Below, piece after piece: positions 54,281-58,967 of a stretch of 58,967 nucleotides of DNA. This stretch comes from Alphaproteobacteria bacterium (GTDB taxonomy: Bacteria; Pseudomonadota; Alphaproteobacteria; Bin65): positions 1 to 58,967 of the forward strand of contig JAJFFJ010000052.1 of NCBI GenBank assembly GCA_021776685.1. Reading direction: 5' to 3'. How positions within the stretch are numbered: position 1 is the stretch's first letter; each line of letters opens with the position of its first letter. The notes beneath the pieces are model-generated. The model saw only the letters and a list, made by a program, of their open reading frames with translations. It was not told the origin of the DNA and ran no database searches. The position numbers and the translations under genes were made by a program.

Positions 54281-55048
54281 CTAGTTATGCCGGCGCAGCA
54301 CTACCGCACCCAACCAGCCGAGGAACCCCGCGATCAGCACGGCCAACAGGCCATAGAGCACCGACTGTTCATGGGCAAAGGCGGTCAGCTCCGCATTCAT
54401 CCCGGTTTTATTGACATATAGCGGCGATGAAGAGCCGCCGATGATCTTGCCATCGCGCAAAAGATAAAAGCGCACCGTATAGGTGCCCGTCGGCACATTG
54501 GCCGGAAAATGAAGCGTCGCCCGAAACAGCCGATTACCGATCAGGGTCACTGGGAACACCTGTTTGGGGTAGAGCTGGTCCCGGGCGCGCAGGCGCACCA
54601 GCGCGGCACGGAATAACTTCCGCTCCCCTGGGCCCGCCAAACTGCCTTCCTTCAGCTTCAGGCGGAGATAGTCGACCCCTATCTGTTCCTGCCGCGCGAT
54701 CGCGTCGGGCACGATTTTCGCCAGCGGGCCGGTCGCCGCCACCGCATAGAAAGAGGGCGCACCGGCGAAGGTCAGGGAATCGCGGTTGGCCCAGATGCCG
54801 GATACGCGTCCCTTGCGCCGCACGACCACATCCTGGCCCGGTCCTTGCACCACCACCACCACGTCACCTTTGCCCTCCACGGCACCGAACACCAACACGT
54901 CCGATCCGGTGAAGCCGGTGGTGATCGCCACCACGTGCTTTGAAAGATCAGCAATCAAAGGTTGCGCATGAGCAGGCGAGATCGAAAGCGCCGGTAACAA
55001 CGCCACCACAACCAGGCTAGGGAGCATTCCTGGAAACCGCCGGCCCAT
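54281..55048 (-). CDS. TIGR02186 family membrane protein
   Basis: A 255-residue protein with a signal peptide ending near ALSISPAHA, a large periplasmic part and one C-terminal transmembrane helix (VLYGLLAVLIAGFLGWLGAVVL). It fits the TIGR02186 family, which has no assigned activity but is regularly paired with TauE-type exporters, as here. The ATG overlaps the last base of the TauE stop (TGATG), so the pair is translationally coupled. A role in handling a sulfur anion at the periplasmic side is inferred. Confidence 0.82.
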   Translation of the reverse strand: MGRRFPGMLPSLVVVALLPALSISPAHAQPLIADLSKHVVAITTGFTGSDVLVFGAVEGKGDVVVVVQGPGQDVVVRRKGRVSGIWANRDSLTFAGAPSFYAVAATGPLAKIVPDAIARQEQIGVDYLRLKLKEGSLAGPGERKLFRAALVRLRARDQLYPKQVFPVTLIGNRLFRATLHFPANVPTGTYTVRFYLLRDGKIIGGSSSPLYVNKTGMNAELTAFAHEQSVLYGLLAVLIAGFLGWLGAVVLRRHN

Positions 55049-55968
55049 CAGTGGCTCCCCGGTGTGCCGACAGAGAACAACTCCGACGGGGTCAGTACCA
55101 GATCAAGGGCAAGCTTGATGCACACAGCCAACACCATCAGCGCCAGCAATCCGCGCAACTGCTCCCCCCGCAGAAGCTGTCCTGCGCGGGTGCCGAACTG
55201 GGCGCCAACCACACCGCCGGCCAGCAAGATCAGCGCCAGCAGCACGTCCACAGTCTGGTTAGTCACCGCCTGCAGGAAGGTGACGTTGGCAGTGACGAAG
55301 ATAATCTGAAACAGCGATGTGCCCACGACCATCATGGTTGGCATACCGAGCAGATAAATCATTGCCGGTACCAGCAAAAACCCGCCGCCCACGCCCATGA
55401 TCGAGGCCAGCACGCCAACCACAAAGCCGATTATTATCGGTGAAATCGCGCTGATATAGAGTTTGGATTTACGGAACCGCATTTTCAGGGGCCACCGATG
55501 CACCCAATAGTGCTGGTGCAGCCGCCGCCGCGCACCTGACTGCCGCCGACTACGCAAAATTGTCCGGCTCGCCTCGAGCAGCATCAAAATGCCGATGATG
55601 CCCAGGAAAACCACGTAGGACAGGCTGATCACGAGATCAATCTGGCCGAGGGTTCTGAGCCAGGAGAACAGTTGGACGCCGGCAAACGAGCCAAGGAAGC
55701 CGCCAATCAGCAGCACCCCGCCCATCTTGAAGTCCACATTCCCACGCCGCCAATGGGCCATCACACCTGACATGGACGAGGCGATGATGTGGTTGGCCTC
55801 GGAGGCCACGGCCACGGCCGGCGGAATGCCGATAAAGATCAGCAGCGGCGTCATCAGAAATCCGCCACCCACGCCAAACATGCCGGACAGAAAGCCAACG
55901 CCGCCGCCCAGAAAAAGCAGCAGGAAGACATCAATAGAGACTTCGGCAATCGGTAGGTAAATCTGCAT
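55048..55968 (-). CDS. TauE/SafE-family sulfite or sulfonate exporter
   Basis: A 306-residue permease with about eight transmembrane helices. The two inverted family motifs GFLSGMFGVGGGFLMTPLLIFIG and GVLASIMGVGGGFLLVPAMIYLLG are visible near residues 24 and 210. An Arg/Gln-rich cytoplasmic loop separates the halves. The ATG at 55968 gives a normal length; a TTG at 55986 is in frame. It probably exports sulfite or another sulfur anion; the partner is the TIGR02186 protein downstream. Confidence 0.9.
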   Translation of the reverse strand: MQIYLPIAEVSIDVFLLLFLGGGVGFLSGMFGVGGGFLMTPLLIFIGIPPAVAVASEANHIIASSMSGVMAHWRRGNVDFKMGGVLLIGGFLGSFAGVQLFSWLRTLGQIDLVISLSYVVFLGIIGILMLLEASRTILRSRRQSGARRRLHQHYWVHRWPLKMRFRKSKLYISAISPIIIGFVVGVLASIMGVGGGFLLVPAMIYLLGMPTMMVVGTSLFQIIFVTANVTFLQAVTNQTVDVLLALILLAGGVVGAQFGTRAGQLLRGEQLRGLLALMVLAVCIKLALDLVLTPSELFSVGTPGSH

Positions 55969-56116
55969 GCGCGCGTCGAAAACCAAACAGGATGGGCGGC
56001 CCCATGCCGCCCGCCCCTGTTCGTGGCAGGATCACCCTATCCCTCAGCCTGCGCGCTGCCAATGGCCGCCACGCCAGGCGCGCGATTTTTCCCTTCAGAT
56101 GGGGTGGGCCGGCGGA

Positions 56117-56419
56117 CTACTTCTTGCGAAACAGGACCTCGCCGCGCCGGGCGATCAGCAGCAACTCAAGCGACACTGGGTGGAAATAGGCTTCCACCCG
56201 CTGACCCTTGGGCGATGTGCCATAGACCTCATAACAGCCACCATCGACTTTGACGTGGCGCACCTTCCACCCTTCGGCGGAAATCTTCTTGGTAAGGTCC
56301 TGCTGGCTCTTCCAGGTTGAGCGGTCGCCGGACTTACAGGTCATCAAGCCAGTGGCCTGGGCGCCGCCGGTGAGAGCGAAGAATGTCAGGGCAGTCGCAA
56401 GTGCAATAAGTTTTGCCAT
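56117..56419 (-). CDS. Small secreted PepSY-like protein
   Basis: A 100-residue exported protein. The signal peptide MAKLIALATALTFFALTGGAQA is followed by a single small domain with two cysteines and a VKVDGGCYEVYGTSPKGQRVEAYFHP segment like PepSY/YpeB domains. AAGGA precedes the ATG at 56419. It is 26 bases downstream of the ferric-reductase-like membrane protein, so the two are probably co-transcribed, an arrangement often found for PepSY proteins with such cytochromes. Confidence 0.82.
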   Translation of the reverse strand: MAKLIALATALTFFALTGGAQATGLMTCKSGDRSTWKSQQDLTKKISAEGWKVRHVKVDGGCYEVYGTSPKGQRVEAYFHPVSLELLLIARRGEVLFRKK

Positions 56420-56445
56420 GGGTAAATTCCTTTGGTTGGCCGGTA

Positions 56446-57042
56446 TCAGGTGGTGGTCGAAGGCGCCGACCGCCGGCGCATGAAGTAAAAAATTCGGTAG
56501 GCCTGCAGCAAGGCCAACGGCGCAAAATGCACCAGCGCCGGACCCAGATTGTTGTGAACGAAAATCCAGTGCAGGAGCGTCAGCACGGCCGCCGGATAGA
56601 CCCAGCGGTGGAGCGGCTGCCAGGCCCGGCGCAACTGCCGAACCGCCTTGTCGTTGCTGGTCACTGCGAGTGGAATAAAAATTGCGAAGGCAACCCAGCC
56701 GGTCCAGATACCCAGCGCCCAGAACTCCGCCAGCATGGCTTTGAGCGACCCCATGTCCACGACATAGAGGAGCGTGTGAAAGGCGGCGTAGCCGAAGGCG
56801 GCAACGCCAAGGGGTCGGCGTCGACGCATCAGCCAGCGGGTCCACCGCGCGCCCCGGAACAACAGTCCAAGCGGCGTCACCATCAGGGCCAGGATCAGAA
56901 AACGCCCGGAAAATTCGCCTGACGGGTGCAGCAGCATCTCCGCCGTGGCGCCGCCGGAGGCGAGGCCGGCGATCATCGGCACCGCCGGCACGCACAGCAG
57001 CAGCCAGAAAAACCAGGGATGGTTGAGAATGCGCAGCAGCAT
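56446..57042 (-). CDS. Ferric reductase-like / MsrQ-like heme membrane protein
   Basis: A 198-residue polytopic protein with about six hydrophobic segments. His residues that could bind heme b lie in AAFGYAAFHTLLYVVD and RAWQPLHRWVYPAAVLTLLHWIFVH, the pattern of the ferric-reductase-like domain family and MsrQ. MsrQ pairs with MsrP in methionine-sulfoxide repair, but msrP is not here, so the partner is not seen. Located next to a PepSY-like secreted protein. Confidence 0.78.
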   Translation of the reverse strand: MLLRILNHPWFFWLLLCVPAVPMIAGLASGGATAEMLLHPSGEFSGRFLILALMVTPLGLLFRGARWTRWLMRRRRPLGVAAFGYAAFHTLLYVVDMGSLKAMLAEFWALGIWTGWVAFAIFIPLAVTSNDKAVRQLRRAWQPLHRWVYPAAVLTLLHWIFVHNNLGPALVHFAPLALLQAYRIFYFMRRRSAPSTTT

Positions 57043-57315
57043 GAAGCGCTATGGTCCGATCACCGTCAAATGAGCCGTTGCCTGTTGAACGCAGCGATCA
57101 CGGGATTCCGTTCCTCTACAATGGGCTAAATCCGGTTATGCCCGACCGCATCTACAAGGCGCACCTGTTCATGTGGGCCCACCCAACCCACAGAACCAAT
57201 GACGATTGGCTATAACGGTTTTCCGCCAGCTGAAATTGCCGGGGCAAGCCTGTCTTCCGGTCCCCCCCTGGGCGCATACCGGACGCCCTCGCTGCCACAC
57301 CGGCAAGGCCTCTGA
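57043..57315. other. 273-base gene-free stretch
   Basis: Between the heme membrane gene and the second GST gene. I see no RNA gene, terminator or convincing frame; only a 25-codon frame at 57138 is open and it has no ribosome site. Confidence 0.5.
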
Positions 57316-58098
57316 TCAACCCAGGGGCAGGCGGGCGAAATAGTCTGCCAGGTCTTCCGAAAAACGTGGTTCCCGCGCCAGACGGGCAAGGTGGCGGCAG
57401 ACTGCAGGATGATCGGCCAGCTGTGGCAGCAAGGGCGGAAGTCCAGCCTCGTCAAGCACGGCACCCAGATTCACTTCGTTGGAAAATGAACTGACTTCGC
57501 AGGCGAAGGAGATATCGGCGAGGGTGATCCTGTCACCGACCAGGCAGCTATTGGATGACAACGCGTTTTCTAGTCCGCCCAGCCAGCTGGCAAGCGCGGT
57601 TTCCATTTCGGCATACAAGGGCGGCGTCATCGCCGTGCGGCCGCCCAGCATGTAGCGTTGGGAATCGCGGGCAAAGACCAGCGCCCGGTCCAGGAAGCTG
57701 TCTATGCGGGTCTGCTCCATCGGACCGTCGCCAAGCAGGCAGCCGCCGTTTGGCCCCAGCCGCGCGGCGGCACGCATGATGCTGTTGGATTCGAAAAACC
57801 CGACGCCGCCGCCCTCGGCGAAGCCCGCCGGTACGGCGCCGAAGGGATGGGCAGTCAGGAACGCATCCGTTTTGTAGAGCGCACCGTCGAAGCCTGTCTT
57901 GGCCTGCCGTGCGAAAGCAGCGAGGGTCTCCCGGTCGCCGTCGGTCAATTCCCGCGAGTCATAGTCCCAGAGCCAGTTCTGCAGCTCGCCCATCGGTCCG
58001 CCGAAGATCTCAACGGTCGCGCCGGAATAGCGTGCTGCAATGGTCGCCTTGTAGAGCCGTGGATTGGGAAGATAGGAGAAGACGCGCAGGTCGGCCAC
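57316..58098 (-). CDS. Glutathione S-transferase family protein
   Basis: A 260-residue two-domain GST variant. It has a thioredoxin-like start LRVFSYLPNPRLYKATIAARYSGATVEIFGG, the cis-proline-like AHPFGAVPAGFAEGG segment, FFESNSIMRAAARLG and a helical domain with FLDRALVFARDS and DRITLADISFACEVSSF. It is longer than standard GSTs because of an insertion after the first strand region. GGGAGG precedes the GTG start at 58098. It lies 13 bases after the SDR stop, so they are co-transcribed. Confidence 0.88.
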   Translation of the reverse strand: MADLRVFSYLPNPRLYKATIAARYSGATVEIFGGPMGELQNWLWDYDSRELTDGDRETLAAFARQAKTGFDGALYKTDAFLTAHPFGAVPAGFAEGGGVGFFESNSIMRAAARLGPNGGCLLGDGPMEQTRIDSFLDRALVFARDSQRYMLGGRTAMTPPLYAEMETALASWLGGLENALSSNSCLVGDRITLADISFACEVSSFSNEVNLGAVLDEAGLPPLLPQLADHPAVCRHLARLAREPRFSEDLADYFARLPLG

Positions 58099-58111
58099 GG
58101 CGCCCGCCTCC

Positions 58112-58831
58112 CTACCATTCTTCGCCGAACGGGCGGATCATTACGTCGAAAGTCCAGGCCGAACGAGGCTGGTGGGCCACATGATAGACTTCCTCCGCGA
58201 TGTCGGCCGGCTTGCAGAACCAGTCGTCGGGCTTGTCGGCAAAGGCCTCCCGCGCCCACGGCACGTCGATCGCCGCATCAATGACGATATAGCCGGCATG
58301 CACGCCTTCGGGGCCGAGGCGGCGGGCGATGCTCTCCATCAAAATCCGCTGCGCCGCTTTGGTCGGTGCGAAGCCGGCAAATGCGGCTTTGCCGCGGTAT
58401 GTTGCAGTATTGCTCGTGGCCAGGATCGCGCCTTCGCCCTTCTCGATCATCGCCGGCGCTGTCAATTGCGCCAGATGCAAAAGCGCCATGGTGTTGATCT
58501 GGAAAGTCCGCTCCAGCTGGCGCGGCTTTATCTCCATGAAATCGCCGAAGGCAGCGCTGACCGCGTTGTGCACGACCACCGCAGGGTCGCCCAGGTCGGC
58601 CTTGATCTTCTCGATGGTTGCGATGAATCCGTCGGCATCCAGCACATTGCAGGGATAAGGGTGCGTGTTGGGGGTCTCGGCCGCCAGTCCCGCCAGTCGC
58701 TCTTCGTCCCGCGCGATCATCGCCACCGTGTAGCCGCCTTCGGCAAAGCGCTTGACCAGCGCACTGCCGGTGCCGGGTCCAACGCCTGTCACGATGCAGG
58801 TTTTACCGTTGCCCTCATTGCTCTCGCTCAT
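58112..58831 (-). CDS. SDR-family protein lacking classical catalytic residues
   Basis: A 239-residue Rossmann-fold short-chain dehydrogenase-like protein. The nucleotide motif is TGVGPGTGSA near residue 15, and VVHNAVSA stands for the usual NNAG motif. At the active site the classical Ser and Tyr positions appear to be N141 and F154 (in FAPTK), while K158 is kept, so catalysis by the usual mechanism is doubtful. The start overlaps the stop of the upstream gene by four bases, indicating an operon that continues beyond the window edge. Confidence 0.88.
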   Translation of the reverse strand: MSESNEGNGKTCIVTGVGPGTGSALVKRFAEGGYTVAMIARDEERLAGLAAETPNTHPYPCNVLDADGFIATIEKIKADLGDPAVVVHNAVSAAFGDFMEIKPRQLERTFQINTMALLHLAQLTAPAMIEKGEGAILATSNTATYRGKAAFAGFAPTKAAQRILMESIARRLGPEGVHAGYIVIDAAIDVPWAREAFADKPDDWFCKPADIAEEVYHVAHQPRSAWTFDVMIRPFGEEW

Positions 58832-58967
58832 GGAATTGTTCCCTCCTCGTTTTCGATCTCATCCCATACATCGCGGACGAATTGAGCCACCGCCGCGTTC
58901 TGGATCCTTGGCCACTGCCTGGCCCCCGTCAGTGCCTGCCCCCGACGTAAGACGGCGGGGTTGGGCG
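58828..58967 (-). CDS. C-terminal fragment of an upstream gene, cut by the window edge
   Basis: About 46 codons are open to the right edge and end with a TGA that overlaps the SDR start (ATGA). The peptide ends RDVWDEIENEEGTIP and reads like a real gene tail with charged residues, but is too short to identify. The overlap indicates that this gene, the SDR and the GST form one leftward operon. Confidence 0.6.
   Translation of the reverse strand, partial: PNPAVLRRGQALTGARQWPRIQNAAVAQFVRDVWDEIENEEGTIP

Noticed and set aside
57138-57215. 25-codon frame in the gap before the second GST
   Set aside because: No ribosome site, no homology that I recognise, and too short to support.

Overview
The window is a GC-rich bacterial chromosome segment that looks like the replication-origin and centromere neighbourhood of an alphaproteobacterium, probably of a Rhodospirillales-like lineage (inference from gene order and family types; no marker RNA is present). 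The diagnostic blocks are parB-parA-rsmG-mnmG-mnmE with two perfect parS sites; rho-hemJ-hemH-hemE; the rightward run PEP synthase regulator-maf-aroE-coaE-dnaQ next to secB, fxsA and timA; and hslVU beside hisBHAFE. I see no tRNA, rRNA, CRISPR array, insertion sequence or phage gene.

Layout. 1-3.5 kb: a catabolic group (enamidase-like amidohydrolase, amidase, PuuE-like deacetylase). 3.7-7.8 kb, leftward: membrane adenylate cyclase, metallo-hydrolase, OmpR-type regulator, YggS. 8-12.7 kb, rightward: DUF3576 lipoprotein, leuS, lptE, holA. 12.7-18.4 kb, leftward: parB, parA, rsmG, mnmG, mnmE with parS at 15024 and 17030. 18.6-23.3 kb, rightward: a thioredoxin-domain protein, a DNA alkyl transferase, a small membrane protein followed by a 16-bp tandem repeat, dienelactone hydrolase and quinone oxidoreductase. 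23.3-29.5 kb, mostly leftward: membrane protein, threonine dehydratase-like enzyme, rho, hemJ, hemH, hemE, with one small secreted protein facing away from rho.

29.5-29.94 kb: a gene-free interval between hemE and the PEP synthase regulator gene. This is where Caulobacter and Rickettsia carry their chromosomal origin. It holds several dyads, including a 63-bp three-tier palindrome, but no canonical DnaA box. It is the most interesting non-coding piece of the window.

29.94-33.6 kb: an overlapping rightward operon (regulator, maf, aroE, coaE, dnaQ). 33.7-40.7 kb: secB and fxsA leftward, timA rightward, then lutABC (lactate oxidation) where many relatives carry mltA, then Smr, DUF4336 and a membrane protein. 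41-46.2 kb: an RhlE-like helicase with an unusual disordered insertion, then an accessory group (amidase, DUF1989, Rieske oxygenase). 46.2-53 kb: hslUV leftward, a small secreted protein, hisBHAFE and a HIT protein rightward. 53-59 kb, leftward: GST, universal stress protein, TIGR02186 protein with TauE exporter, PepSY and ferric-reductase-like membrane protein, a second GST, an SDR lacking its catalytic Ser and Tyr, and the tail of one more gene cut by the window edge.

Most of the window is conserved housekeeping. No convincing new defence or mobile system is visible. The best candidates for new biology are the palindromic hemE-side origin region, the small catabolic groups, the helicase insertion and the sulfur/redox membrane group.
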